The notes: generated from the letters alone by a model not told the origin. Shown: positions 25,822 through 36,938, numbered from the stretch's first letter. The stretch: DNA of 64,000 nucleotides from Brachybacterium halotolerans (GCF_016623465.1 NZ_JAEDAJ010000001.1:903154-967153); one strand, 5' to 3'. Translations and numbers: made by a program.

Positions 25822-26047
25822 GCCTCCGCGCACTCCTCCCGGGCCGAGGACACGGACCTCGCCCGTGCCGAGGCCACGGACTGCTTCCGCCTGCCCCACC
25901 CACGCGCGCCTCCAGCGGCGAAAGGCCCCGGCGCCGAGTGCAGCCGACCTCTCATCTCGCACGAAGGCCTTCCCCTCGACGCGCGACACCGCGCGCGGAG
26001 GGCGAGCGCCCACAGCGCCGACGTCTTCCCGATCACACTACCTGCCG

Positions 26048-26067
26048 GTATCTCATAGATGAGATAC
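26048..26067. promoter_or_regulatory. Perfect palindromic operator upstream of HTH-MurA gene
   Basis: GTATCTCATAGATGAGATAC has perfect nine-base arms around AG and ends 10 bases before the ATG. It overlaps a TACGCT box (26065-26070) seven bases from the ATG, which would give a leaderless transcript. Binding here would block the promoter; the HTH domain of the encoded protein is the obvious candidate. Confidence 0.7.
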
Positions 26068-26077
26068 GCTCCCGAGC

Positions 26078-27769
26078 ATGACGACGACCGACGAGTTCAC
26101 CTCGCAGACCCGTCCCGCTGACGGCTCCTCCGCGCCTTCGGACGGCTCCTCCGTGTCTTCCACGCCCTCCACACCCTCCGCCCCCTCCGCTCCTTCCGCA
26201 CAGCTCGCCGCGGCGTCCGCCGCCGCCGGCGCCCGTTCGGGCGACCAGGACTACCGGAACGAGATCGGCCGCCTCATCCGCGACGCCCGTCTGCACTCGG
26301 GCCTCACGCAGGCGCAGCTCGCCGAGAAGCTCTCCACCTCGCAGAGCACGATCAACCGGATCGAGAAGGGCCAGCAGAACCTGACGCTCGACACCCTCGC
26401 GAAGATCGGCGAGGCCCTCGATTCGGGGATCGTCGGCATCGGTTCGTCCGCCCCCTCGCACCTGCGCGTGCAGGGCGGCACCACGCTGAGCGGCGCGATC
26501 GACGTGAAGACCTCGAAGAACGCCGGGGTCGCGCTGCTGTGCGCCTCGCTGCTGAACCGCGGCACCACCGTGCTGCGCCGCGTCGCGCGCATCGAGGAGG
26601 TCAACCGTCTGCTCGAGGTGCTCTCCTCGATCGGCGTGCGCACCCGCTGGCTGAACGAGAACAACGACCTCGAGATCATCGTGCCCGAGCACCTGGATCT
26701 GGCCTCGATCGACGCCGGCGCCGCCCGTCGGACCCGCAGCATCATCATGTTCCTGGGTCCGCTCATGCACCGCGAGCAGCAGTTCCAGCTCCCCTACGCG
26801 GGCGGCTGCGACCTGGGCACCCGCACCGTCGAGCCCCACATGACCGCGCTGCGGCCCTTCGGCCTCGAGGTCGTCGCGACCGAGGGCCACTACCAGGCCA
26901 CCGCGAGCCCGGGCGCCGGGCCCCGTCGGCCGATCGTCCTCACCGAGCGCGGGGACACCGTCACCGAGAACGCGCTGATGGCCGCCGCCCGCTACAAGGG
27001 CGAGACGATCATCCGCAACGCGAGCCCGAACTACATGGTGCAGGACCTCTGCTTCTTCCTCGAGAAGCTCGGCGTCGAGATCGAGGGCATCGGCACCACG
27101 ACCCTGCGGGTGCACGGGAAGTCGGAGATCCGTGCCGACGTCGACTACGCCCCCAGCGAGGACCCGATCGAGGCGATGAGCCTGATCGCCGCCGCGATCG
27201 TCACGAAGTCCTCGATCACCGTGCGCCGCGTGCCCATCGAGTTCATGGAGATCGAGCTCGCGGTCCTGGAGGACATGGGCTTCACCTACGACCGCACCGA
27301 GGAGTACCTCGCGGCCAACGGCAAGACCCGTCTCGTGGACATCACCACGCATGTCTCGCAGCTGCGGGCCCCGATCGACAAGATCCACCCGATGCCCTTC
27401 CCGGGCCTGAACATCGACAACCTGCCCTTCTTCGCGGTGATCGCCGCGACGGCCGAGGGGCAGACCCAGCTGCACGACTGGGTGTACGAGAACCGCGCGA
27501 TCTACCTGACCGACCTCAACAAGCTCGGCGCGCGCGTGCAGCTCATGGACCCGCACCGCGTTCTCATCGACGGCCCGACCCACTGGAGCGGCGCGGAGCT
27601 GGTGTGCCCGCCGGCGCTGCGTCCGGCGGTCGTCATCCTGCTGGCGATGCTCGCGGCGAAGGGCACCTCGGTGCTGCGCAACGTCTACGTCATCAACCGC
27701 GGTTACGAGGACCTCGCCCAGCGCCTGAACGCGCTCGGTGCGCAGATCGAGACGTTCCGGGACATCTGA
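26078..27769 (+). CDS. HTH domain fused to MurA-like enolpyruvyl transferase
   Basis: A 563-residue protein. After a disordered Ser/Pro-rich tail (1-55) comes an XRE-type HTH (about 57-115: LIRDARLHSGLTQAQLAEKLSTSQSTINRIEKGQQNL), then a full EPSP-synthase fold similar to MurA, which transfers enolpyruvate to UDP-GlcNAc in the first committed step of peptidoglycan synthesis. KTSKNAGVALLCASLL and the loop PYAGGCDLGTRTVEPH keep the active-site Lys-Asn and Cys (near residue 245). This architecture recurs in actinobacteria. It may be an enzyme, a regulator sensing UDP-GlcNAc, or both. The perfect palindrome ending 10 bases upstream suggests autoregulation. No ribosome site is visible, which fits a leaderless start. 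Confidence 0.9.
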   Translation: MTTTDEFTSQTRPADGSSAPSDGSSVSSTPSTPSAPSAPSAQLAAASAAAGARSGDQDYRNEIGRLIRDARLHSGLTQAQLAEKLSTSQSTINRIEKGQQNLTLDTLAKIGEALDSGIVGIGSSAPSHLRVQGGTTLSGAIDVKTSKNAGVALLCASLLNRGTTVLRRVARIEEVNRLLEVLSSIGVRTRWLNENNDLEIIVPEHLDLASIDAGAARRTRSIIMFLGPLMHREQQFQLPYAGGCDLGTRTVEPHMTALRPFGLEVVATEGHYQATASPGAGPRRPIVLTERGDTVTENALMAAARYKGETIIRNASPNYMVQDLCFFLEKLGVEIEGIGTTTLRVHGKSEIRADVDYAPSEDPIEAMSLIAAAIVTKSSITVRRVPIEFMEIELAVLEDMGFTYDRTEEYLAANGKTRLVDITTHVSQLRAPIDKIHPMPFPGLNIDNLPFFAVIAATAEGQTQLHDWVYENRAIYLTDLNKLGARVQLMDPHRVLIDGPTHWSGAELVCPPALRPAVVILLAMLAAKGTSVLRNVYVINRGYEDLAQRLNALGAQIETFRDI

Positions 27770-27820
27770 GCGCGGGCGTCGGCGGGGCCGACGGGGTGAT
27801 GGGCCGACGGGAAAGGGCGG

Positions 27821-28290
27821 TCAGCCCGCGGCCCCGCCGATGAGCAGCGCGAGGATCGCTCCGAGGGTGGCGACCGCGGCCCCGCCCGGGGGACGATGAC
27901 GAGCAGGCTGCGTACTGCCGCCCTGCGCAGCAGCGCACGCACCCCGAGGACGGCGGACACGATGCCCGCGAGGATCCCCACCACGGGGGCGATCAGCGGC
28001 AGCAGGACCGCCGGCTGCCAGGAGCGGTGCGCTGCCGCGTCGCCGGACGGCGTGGGCAGGTAGGTCGCCGTGGAGGCGAACGCCAGGCACTCCCGTCACG
28101 GGGTACAGCGACCCGAGCACGGCGAGGACCCCAGGACTATGAGCAGCCACGCGGTCCACGGGACTTCGCGGTGGGCGTCCTGCACGTCTGAACCGGTATC
28201 GCTCCTGGTCGCACTCGCTCCCGTCTCTCCCCCGCGTGCAGCACCCCTCGTCGCGTCCTCGAGGACAGGATCGCCCCGCGCGAGCGCCAC
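27821..28290 (-). pseudogene. Membrane protein gene broken by three single-base indels
   Basis: Read leftward, a coherent three-helix protein appears only if three frames are joined: EVPWTAWLLIVLG (to about 28140), then VLAVLGSLYPVTG (to about 28095), then CLAFASTATYLPTPSGDA through VVGILAGIVSAVLGVRALL and RSLLVIVP (to about 27890), then GGAAVATLGAILALLIGGAAG to the stop at 27821. The breaks are one missing base in GGGG near 28140, one extra base in GGG near 28095 and one missing base in CCCCC near 27890. All are in G/C runs. This is either a decayed gene or a set of sequencing errors. Its 5' limit is unclear; an acidic linker (EDATRGAARGGETG) leads in from the repeat gene and another frame change may join the two. 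Confidence 0.6.
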
Positions 28291-28562
28291 GACAGGATCG
28301 CGAGCAGCGAGACGGCCGAGCCCACCGAGAGCACCGAGCAGAACGAGCCGACCGACCCGATCGACAGCGCCGAGCCGATGCTCGCGATCGAGCAGGTGGA
28401 GCCGCGGCTGGCGATCGACAGCGTCGAGTCCTTCGAGCAGATCGACAGCAGCGACCCCTCGGAGCGGTAGGACCAGCGGGAGGGGCGAGGGCCGTCGGGC
28501 GACAGGCCGGGTGACGGCTCGGGCCTGCGCCGCGTCGAGGTATCGGACGGGTCAGGAGGCAT
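28137..28562 (-). CDS. Serine-rich nonapeptide-repeat protein
   Basis: The frame starts at ATG 28562, three bases after GGAGG is not available, and the clearest content is residues 35-88: six consecutive nine-residue units of the form xGSxxS(I/V)xS, for example EGSLLSICS, KDSTLSIAS, RGSTCSIAS, IGSALSIGS, VGSFCSVLS, VGSAVSLLA. They are followed by ILSWRSRGAILSSR. Such strict spacing with small side chains suggests a beta-solenoid. The first 30 residues are Pro/Arg-rich. I recall similar serine-repeat proteins in other actinobacteria but know no assigned function. The last 40 residues as read (to 28137) look unnatural, and the true C-terminus may continue in the next frame into the membrane protein downstream. 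Confidence 0.6.
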   Translation of the reverse strand: MPPDPSDTSTRRRPEPSPGLSPDGPRPSRWSYRSEGSLLSICSKDSTLSIASRGSTCSIASIGSALSIGSVGSFCSVLSVGSAVSLLAILSWRSRGAILSSRTRRGVLHAGERRERVRPGAIPVQTCRTPTAKSRGPRGCS

Positions 28563-28780
28563 CGCGTTCTCCGAAGCCGGGGCGCAGATCGGGTGCGCTG
28601 CGCACGGTGGTGGCCCGACTCTACAGCCGCCCCGGAATGTCCGAATCGGTTGCAGAGGCGCGCGGCAGAGTGTGAGATGGCAGCAGGCCGCCGTGGGGAG
28701 CGCGCCGCGCCAGCGGTGCACTGCGCGGCCGTGGACGACGTCGGCATCGACGCCGGCGCCGCATGACGGAGGGGAACTCC

Positions 28781-29551
28781 ATGCGTCGCATCCTGTGTCT
28801 CTGCGCCGCCTCATCACTGCTCGCACTCGGCCTGGTCGCGTGCGGATCGGACTCCGAGGTGGGCTCGCCGACGACGGCCGAGTCCACCCCCGAGGATTCC
28901 GCCGACGAGGACTCGCCCAGCGACAAGACCACCGACAGCGAGTCCAACGACACCGCCTCGGACGACACCGACGGCAGCGACGAGAACGACGGTTCGGGTC
29001 CGTCGACCGCCGGCTCGACCTCGATCGACACCCTCTGGATCGACAGCTCCTGGAGCATCGAGGACGTGGACGAGGACCTCTGCGCGACGGGCGGCAAGAC
29101 GCGCTCGCCCTACGCCCAGGACGACGACATGTTCATCTGCGGGCCCACCGCCGCGGGCGCTGAGGCCTGCGACATGGCCGAGGGCGAGACGGTGGCCATG
29201 TGCATCACCGACCCCGTGGGACACCGCGCGATCCGCTTCGACTCCCCTACGGCAGCGGAGGGGTCCATGGACCAGGGCGACGGGGACCTGATCCCGCTGT
29301 TCGTGCTGCTGGACGACGGCAGCGAGAACGGGATTCAGTGCGCGACGGTCGCACACGACCAGGAGAAGCACTGGCACGGGAAGTTCAGCTGGTACCGCTG
29401 CGACGACGGCTCCGAGCTGCTGACCGACGAGCTCATCGAGGAGACCTTCGACCGCGGGGACGACGGCTCCACCTGGACCGTGCTGCGGTCGGTCGACACG
29501 AAGGCGCCGGAGGAGACGCCGGTGACGGACGCGGTGTTCGCGGGCAACTGA
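28781..29551 (+). CDS. Hypothetical lipoprotein
   Basis: A 256-residue exported protein. MRRILCLCAASSLLALGLVACGS is a signal peptide with lipobox LVAC, the modified Cys near residue 21. Residues 25-85 are an acidic Asp/Glu/Ser/Thr spacer. The globular part (IDTLWIDSSWSIEDVDEDLCATGGKTR onward) contains several Cys (CATGG, FICGPTAAGAEACDM, CITDP, QCATV, YRCDDG), which suggests disulfides outside the cell. I do not recognise the domain. GGAGGGG lies eight bases before the chosen ATG; an upstream ATG at 28763 lacks this. It is followed 20 bases later by an alpha/beta hydrolase. Confidence 0.8.
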   Translation: MRRILCLCAASSLLALGLVACGSDSEVGSPTTAESTPEDSADEDSPSDKTTDSESNDTASDDTDGSDENDGSGPSTAGSTSIDTLWIDSSWSIEDVDEDLCATGGKTRSPYAQDDDMFICGPTAAGAEACDMAEGETVAMCITDPVGHRAIRFDSPTAAEGSMDQGDGDLIPLFVLLDDGSENGIQCATVAHDQEKHWHGKFSWYRCDDGSELLTDELIEETFDRGDDGSTWTVLRSVDTKAPEETPVTDAVFAGN

Positions 29552-29571
29552 CCCGCAGGGAGGGAGCGGCC

Positions 29572-30444
29572 ATGACCGATGCACCGGGCGCGGGCTCCGA
29601 CCTGGGCGAGGTGATCCGGGTGCCGCAGCCCGAAGGGTCCCTGCAGGTCATCGCCCGCGGCGAGGAGGGCACGCCCGTGCTGCTCCTCAGCGGCGCGGGC
29701 ACCGACAGCGCGTCCCTGAGCTGGCGACACCTGATCCCCGCGCTCGCCGCGTCCCATCGCGTGCTCGCCCTGGACTGGCCGAAGCAGGGCGGCTCCCGCC
29801 CCTGGGACGGGCCGGCGGATCATCGGCGGATGCTGCGCTGCATCGACGGCGTCCTCGAGCGCTTCGACCTGGACTCGGTCGGCCTCGTCGGCCTCTCGCA
29901 GGGCGGCGCGCTCGCCCTCGCGTACGCGATCGAGCACCCCGCGCGCGTCTCGCGGCTGGTGGCGCTGTCGCCCGCCGGGATCCTGTCCTTCCCTCCGCTC
30001 GTGCACCAGCTGCTGTGGCTGACGGCGCGCTGGCGCCTGCTGCACCAGACCCTGCCGACGCTGGTCTTCCGCAGCCGCGCGGCGTGCGCATGGTTCGCCC
30101 GCACGAGCCTGTTCGCCGGTCCCGTCGAGGATCTCGAGGAGATCGTGGACGAGTTCCACGCCGACGTCCTCGCCTACGGATCGGGCTCCTCGGACTGGCA
30201 GAACGTCTCGATCGGCTTCCGTCGCATGCGCGTCGACCTGCGTCCCGACCTCCACCGCATCGAGTGCCCGACCCTCATCATCCAGGGCAGCGAGGACGTC
30301 GGCGTGCCGCCGGAGCGCTCGCGCGCCGCGGCGGGCGCCATCCCCGGCGCGACCTTCGCGCTGATAGACGGGGCCGGGCACTGGTCGAACAGGCAGTGCC
30401 CGGAGCAGGTGAACGCACTGATCAGCGACTTCCTCGCGGACTGA
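29572..30444 (+). CDS. Alpha/beta hydrolase
   Basis: A 290-residue cytoplasmic hydrolase. TPVLLLSGAGTDSASLSWRHLIP is the oxyanion strand, VGLVGLSQGGALALAYA the nucleophile elbow (Ser near residue 109), LIIQGSEDVGVPPE the acid strand (Asp), and IDGAGHWSNRQ the catalytic His, so the triad is complete. A cap region with FPPLVHQLLWLTARWRLLHQTLP lies between. The nearest described types are esterases and haloperoxidase-like hydrolases; the substrate is unknown. AGGGAGGGAGCGG before the ATG sets the start. It follows the lipoprotein gene closely and is probably cotranscribed. Confidence 0.9.
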   Translation: MTDAPGAGSDLGEVIRVPQPEGSLQVIARGEEGTPVLLLSGAGTDSASLSWRHLIPALAASHRVLALDWPKQGGSRPWDGPADHRRMLRCIDGVLERFDLDSVGLVGLSQGGALALAYAIEHPARVSRLVALSPAGILSFPPLVHQLLWLTARWRLLHQTLPTLVFRSRAACAWFARTSLFAGPVEDLEEIVDEFHADVLAYGSGSSDWQNVSIGFRRMRVDLRPDLHRIECPTLIIQGSEDVGVPPERSRAAAGAIPGATFALIDGAGHWSNRQCPEQVNALISDFLAD

Positions 30445-30506
30445 CCGCGCGGGGTCGGCCGGGCGGGACGGGAGCCGTGGGACTTCTCGAGTAGGAACCG
30501 ACCGGG

Positions 30507-31343
30507 TCAGTCTCCCAGCAGCTTCAGCTGCTCCATGAGCCGCAGGACGGCGGCGCGCTTCTCCACGTCGCTGCCGTTGTCGTTGATGATCATGAGCAGC
30601 TCGCTCCCGGGCAGCGGATACGTCGAGTGCGGGAACATGAACGGCCCGCCGTTGCGGGAGTCGTCGGCGTCGCCCGGATCCGACGCCGGATAGCTCTGGA
30701 CCCAGAGCTCGGCGAAGAGCTGGATGACGTTCGGGCGCAGGCGGGAGTAGGCGCCGATGACATCGCCGGCGACCGCGTCGATCGCGAACTCAATGTCCTC
30801 CGTGCACAGGTCCGGGGCGGCGGCACGCCGGTCCCGTGGGCGTGCGGCGCCGGGGTGGTCGGGGTCCGCGCCGCGCGGTTTCGCATCGTCTGGGCCCGCA
30901 CCGTCCTGCGCCGGGGCGTCGGGGTCGACGCTCTCAGCCTCGGCCTGGAGCTGCGCGACGGTCTGCAGATCGTGCGCGGCCATCCATGCCGCCATGTCCG
31001 ACGCGGCGAGCGGATGCGGACCCGCGAGGATCTCGGGCGGCTCCGCGTCCTCGTCCGTACCGTCGTAGGAGGCCGCGAGCAGGGCGAGCGCGGCCAGGCG
31101 GATTCGGGCGTCGGCCCCCTCGATCCCCCGCTCCGGGATCTCGACGGGCACCACCCCGACCACGGCGAGGGTCGACCAGGCATGGCGCAGCCAGCGCACG
31201 TCGCCGCCGCTCGGCAGCCCCCGGCTGTAGTGAACGCACAGGGCCTCGAAGACAGGGGCGTCCCGGGGCGGAGCCTCGCCCCTGTCCCCCGCCGTTCCGT
31301 CGGGCTCCTCCGGTCCGTCGGCCGGATCGCTGATCCGTCTCAT
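30507..31343 (-). CDS. Hypothetical protein
   Basis: A 278-residue soluble protein with no family I recognise. It has an acidic N-terminus (MRRISDPADGPEEP), a helical core with VFEALCVHYSRGLPSGGDVRWLRHAWSTLAVVGVVPVEI and IRLAALALLAASYDGTDEDAEPPEI, a charged disordered linker (about 150-195), and a C-terminal section with CTEDIEFAIDAVAGDVIGAYSRLRPNVIQLFAELWVQSYPASDP and MEQLKLLGD. The frame is open far upstream, but the codons there shadow the neighbouring gene; the ATG at 31343 is the first plausible start. It is 77 bases downstream of the Ltp-domain gene on the same strand. Confidence 0.7.
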   Translation of the reverse strand: MRRISDPADGPEEPDGTAGDRGEAPPRDAPVFEALCVHYSRGLPSGGDVRWLRHAWSTLAVVGVVPVEIPERGIEGADARIRLAALALLAASYDGTDEDAEPPEILAGPHPLAASDMAAWMAAHDLQTVAQLQAEAESVDPDAPAQDGAGPDDAKPRGADPDHPGAARPRDRRAAAPDLCTEDIEFAIDAVAGDVIGAYSRLRPNVIQLFAELWVQSYPASDPGDADDSRNGGPFMFPHSTYPLPGSELLMIINDNGSDVEKRAAVLRLMEQLKLLGD

Positions 31344-31419
31344 GAGCGCATTGTGCGCCTGGGGTCCGACGGACGAGCCGAGGCCTCGTGATGCGGCGCG
31401 GCGCGGCGCCGCCGACCGC

Positions 31420-34347
<2,928 letters not shown>

Positions 34348-34423
34348 CGCAGGCGGTGCGCCTTATGCTGCGCGCCGTACCCTGAGGCAGAAAGGTCCCG
34401 CGAGTCCGAGGAGTGCCACGTCC

Positions 34424-34834
34424 ATGCCCGACTCCCCTATCGCCGTCGTCGGCGCCGTCATCGTGCGGGACGGGCTCGTGTTCGCGGCGCGCAGGTCTCC
34501 TGAGCGCAGCGCCGGAGGACTCTGGGAGTTCCCCGGCGGCAAGGTGGATCCAGGCGAGACGCCGAAGCAAGCACTGGCCCGGGAAATCCGCGAGGAGTTG
34601 GCGGTGACTGTAGAGGTCGGCCAACGAGCAGCTCGGTGCACGACACCTGTCGGCAACGCCCTGATAGACCTTGACTGCTACTGGGCGACCCTCGTCGGCG
34701 ATGCGCCGAGCAGCAGCACGGACCACGACGCCTTGGCGTGGATCGCACCCGCGGACTTGCTCGAGCGGAAGTGGTCACCGGCCGACGTGCCGATCGTGCA
34801 AGCGGCGTTTCTCGAACTGGACCGGGCGTGGTGA
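34424..34834 (+). CDS. MutT-type Nudix hydrolase
   Basis: A 136-residue Nudix enzyme. The box GGKVDPGETPKQALAREIRE plus EL spans about residues 38-60 with all conserved Gly, Glu and Arg-Glu-x-x-Glu-Glu positions. IAVVGAVIVRDGLVFAARRS at the start and LWEFPGG before the box resemble MutT-like 8-oxo-dGTP diphosphatases that clear oxidised nucleotides, though CTP or thiamin-related substrates are also known. GAGGAG lies ten bases before the ATG. Seventy-six bases downstream of thiC; its stop touches that of the convergent HNH gene without a gap. Confidence 0.92.
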   Translation: MPDSPIAVVGAVIVRDGLVFAARRSPERSAGGLWEFPGGKVDPGETPKQALAREIREELAVTVEVGQRAARCTTPVGNALIDLDCYWATLVGDAPSSSTDHDALAWIAPADLLERKWSPADVPIVQAAFLELDRAW

Positions 34835-35794
34835 CTACTCGCTGACGCCACCTATCCATGCAGCGTCGACGCGACTCCATGGGCCATCCGCAGAGATGAA
34901 CTTCTGATAGTGCTGCGCGAGAAGGTCTGGGTCGGGCTTGTCCGACCTGCGGCGGGGCAGCGCGCGAAGCGGTTCGTTGTGTAGCCCCTTAAGCCCGTGC
35001 TCCAGCACGGGACCGTCGATCTCATCGAGGATGTCCTGACGGATCTCCACCCTCAGTTCAGGAGTGACGCCGAGGATCCCCGCGTCATAGGCAGCATGAT
35101 GGATCTTGCAGAGAGCCAGGCCATTGCGCACGGCGGCGACGCCGTTCTCGGCACGGTCCTCCACGATATGAGCAGCGTCCAAGAGCACGCTATGGCGGAG
35201 CTTGCACACCGCACAGCGGGTCTCATATGCACGCATCACCATGCTGCGGAAGACAGGCTGGTGGAGCCGCTGCTGCGTCATGCGCAGGGCATACCGGCGG
35301 AACACCTCTTCTCTGCCCATGCCAGAGGCCTCGAAGTTCTGGATCGGATCCGTGGCGACGACGAATTGCTGGTGATCCGGCTCTTCCGCGACGAGGAACA
35401 CGGGGAAAATCGGTTTGTACCACCCCGGCGCGACTCCCCAAAACCAGATGAGCGGGAGCTGCAGCTCCATGGCCCGGCGCAGGCCGCGATTCGTGAACTT
35501 CTCGGGGTCGTCACCCTGCCACTTGTACCGCAGCAGCCCGTCAGCCCCCGGGGCATCGTCGTACGGGCGATCGTCACCTTCCCTGCGGAACACGGTCGAG
35601 ATGGACAGCGCCGCATCGAGGTCTTTGGGCTTGTAGATACCCAGCTGACGGTCTTTCAACGGTCGCCGGACGCCTTGGAATTCAAAGTCCTTGAGGTCTT
35701 CGTGCCAGATGGCGTCAAGACCGTCATTGGTCCGCGCAGCGAGCCACGCCATCGCCTTCCGACGCAGTGCCGCATCCTCTTCGCGCGTACGCAT
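34835..35794 (-). CDS. HNH restriction-endonuclease-like protein
   Basis: A 319-residue protein resembling predicted HNH restriction enzymes (COG3440-like). Residues about 35-165 form a putative modified-DNA or SRA-like sensor domain (GIYKPKDLDAALSISTVF, PYDDAPGADGLLRYKWQGDDP, RAMELQLPLIWFWGVAPGWY, PIFPVFLVAEEPDHQQFVV). The C-terminal HNH nuclease is MVMRAYETRCAVCKL, LLDAAHIVEDR, VRNGLALCKIHHAAYDAG. With no methyltransferase nearby it could act as a type IV enzyme on modified DNA; this is inference. Base composition is less GC-rich than the surrounding genes, which suggests horizontal acquisition. The start at 35794 is the first ATG. Confidence 0.85.
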   Translation of the reverse strand: MRTREEDAALRRKAMAWLAARTNDGLDAIWHEDLKDFEFQGVRRPLKDRQLGIYKPKDLDAALSISTVFRREGDDRPYDDAPGADGLLRYKWQGDDPEKFTNRGLRRAMELQLPLIWFWGVAPGWYKPIFPVFLVAEEPDHQQFVVATDPIQNFEASGMGREEVFRRYALRMTQQRLHQPVFRSMVMRAYETRCAVCKLRHSVLLDAAHIVEDRAENGVAAVRNGLALCKIHHAAYDAGILGVTPELRVEIRQDILDEIDGPVLEHGLKGLHNEPLRALPRRRSDKPDPDLLAQHYQKFISADGPWSRVDAAWIGGVSE

Positions 35795-35852
35795 GGGCTC
35801 ATCCTGCCATGCTGCACCCGTGACCTGGGGTCACTCCCGCAGGCTTCAACTC

Positions 35853-36251
35853 TCACCTTCGGCCGTGCGTGTCCATGTAGTCCGCGAACGCATCGACACC
35901 CGACGGCAGACTGCGCCGCCTCTCCATGTCGGCCGTCGGGAAGCACGCGCCGCAGGCTCTCCATCCGGCAAGTGCGATGACCTCCTCGCTGCTCACATCG
36001 GCCAAGCCCACCAGCCAGGCCAAGATCGTCGTGGGGCGGAGAGTCCTGCAGTGCCGGTCGCGGTGCAGGTGGCCGCGCGGCGAGAGTGTCGCATACACAC
36101 GGGACCATCTCCCCCGCTCGGTGTAAATGCGGTCGAGTGCAGCAATCTGCTCCGTCAGCTCCAGCATGACGTCGTCGTGGCGCTCGGAGTCTGCTGGGCG
36201 AGGCCCGCTCAGCATCTCAGGACCGAGGGACCCAGAGAAGACCGGCTTCAT
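35853..36251 (-). CDS. Phage-like hypothetical protein with zinc-ribbon-like Cys/His pattern
   Basis: A 132-residue protein. GHLHRDRHCRTLRPTTILAWLVGLADVSSEEVIALAGWRACGACFPTA contains a His, a single Cys, then CGAC, a spacing seen in small actinophage and integrative-element proteins of unknown role. The ATG at 36251 overlaps, as ATGA, the stop of a short upstream frame ending FDDKERIGVMNYEGQTYAR, which implies coupled translation with a gene now largely lost. The frame is also open further 5' without a ribosome site, so the start is uncertain. Lower GC than the core genes. Same direction as the HNH gene that follows it. Confidence 0.55.
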   Translation of the reverse strand: MKPVFSGSLGPEMLSGPRPADSERHDDVMLELTEQIAALDRIYTERGRWSRVYATLSPRGHLHRDRHCRTLRPTTILAWLVGLADVSSEEVIALAGWRACGACFPTADMERRRSLPSGVDAFADYMDTHGRR

Positions 36252-36650
36252 CGCGCATATGTCTGCCCCTCGTAGTTCATGACGCCGATCCGCTCTTTGT
36301 CGTCGAAGATCAAAAAGGTGGGCGTCAAAATCTTGAGGTTCCGCAGCCCAAGGGTCGAACGAAATCGCGGTGATCACGTGAAGAGAACCTGGCGCCGACT
36401 CCATCGTTGCAGCCTTTCCCTGAGCGAGTTCGCGTGTTCTAAGTTCAGGGCCGCCATGCTGCACCCTCCGAGCACTGCGCACCAGAGCACGCCGCAGGCG
36501 GCTGTCTGCTCCGGCCTAGTCCACGGCCGTCCCGCCCTATGCCGCAAACCGCCGCCCACGCTCGTGTTCGAGGGCCTCGACGAGACTGAAGTCGTCGCGC
36601 AGCAGGTGGTGCAACTCGATGCAGTCGACGTAGGCGAGGGAACTTCACGC
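36252..36650. other. ~400 bp of gene fragments, no intact gene
   Basis: Lower-GC DNA. Minus-strand frames give peptides that look once-coding but are interrupted: MAALNLEHANSLRERLQRW (stop near 36375), LRNLKILTPTFLIFDDKERI (stop at 36248) and SLAYVDCIELHHLLRDDFSL (about 36650-36540). I cannot assign families. It looks like the scarred edge of an acquired segment. Confidence 0.45.
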
Positions 36651-36938
36651 TTCCTCCAGATAGTCCTGCGCAACTCCCTGCCGGGCGTGCTGAGCGCCGC
36701 GATCTTCACGTTCCTGCTGGCGTGGAACGACTATCTGGTGGCGCTCGTGTTCCTGCGCTCGGACTCCAAACTCACCCTGCCCATGGGCATGCAGTCCTTT
36801 TTCCAGCAGAACTCGACCGACTGGGGCTCCGTGATGGCCGCGGCCGTGCTCATGATGATCCCGCCGATCCTCGTGTTCACCGTGCTGAACAGGTACTTCA
36901 GCGTCGGTGGCATCGGGGGCTCGCTCGCGGGCAGATGA
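36651..36938 (+). pseudogene. 3' remnant of a sugar ABC permease (MalG-type)
   Basis: Only the last 95 or so residues of a carbohydrate ABC permease are present: RFLQIVLRNSLPGVLSAAIF, FLLAWNDYLVALVFLRSD, MAAAVLMMIPPILVFTVLNR and YFSVGGIGGSLAGR. The similarity begins abruptly at about 36651, inside the region just after the EAA loop, so at least the first five helices are missing. The frame stays open to 36279 but codes nothing recognisable there. No partner permease or binding protein is adjacent. It marks the right boundary of the lower-GC patch and suggests a deletion or insertion took away the rest of an ABC operon. Confidence 0.85.

Noticed and set aside
25786..26013. 75-codon minus-strand frame ending in the palindrome
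   Set aside because: No ribosome site, no recognisable domain, and its end is explained by the palindrome; kept as intergenic.
26033..27583. Long minus-strand open frame opposite the HTH-MurA gene
   Set aside because: Antisense shadow rich in Arg, Gly, Val and Asp; no domain; the plus strand is clearly coding.
28236..28514. Plus-strand frame over the nonapeptide-repeat gene
   Set aside because: It translates to Arg/Ala/Asp-rich sequence without pattern, whereas the minus strand gives six exact nine-residue repeats.
34835..35794. Restriction-modification system
   Set aside because: No methyltransferase or specificity gene nearby; only a lone HNH protein, possibly type IV, can be supported.
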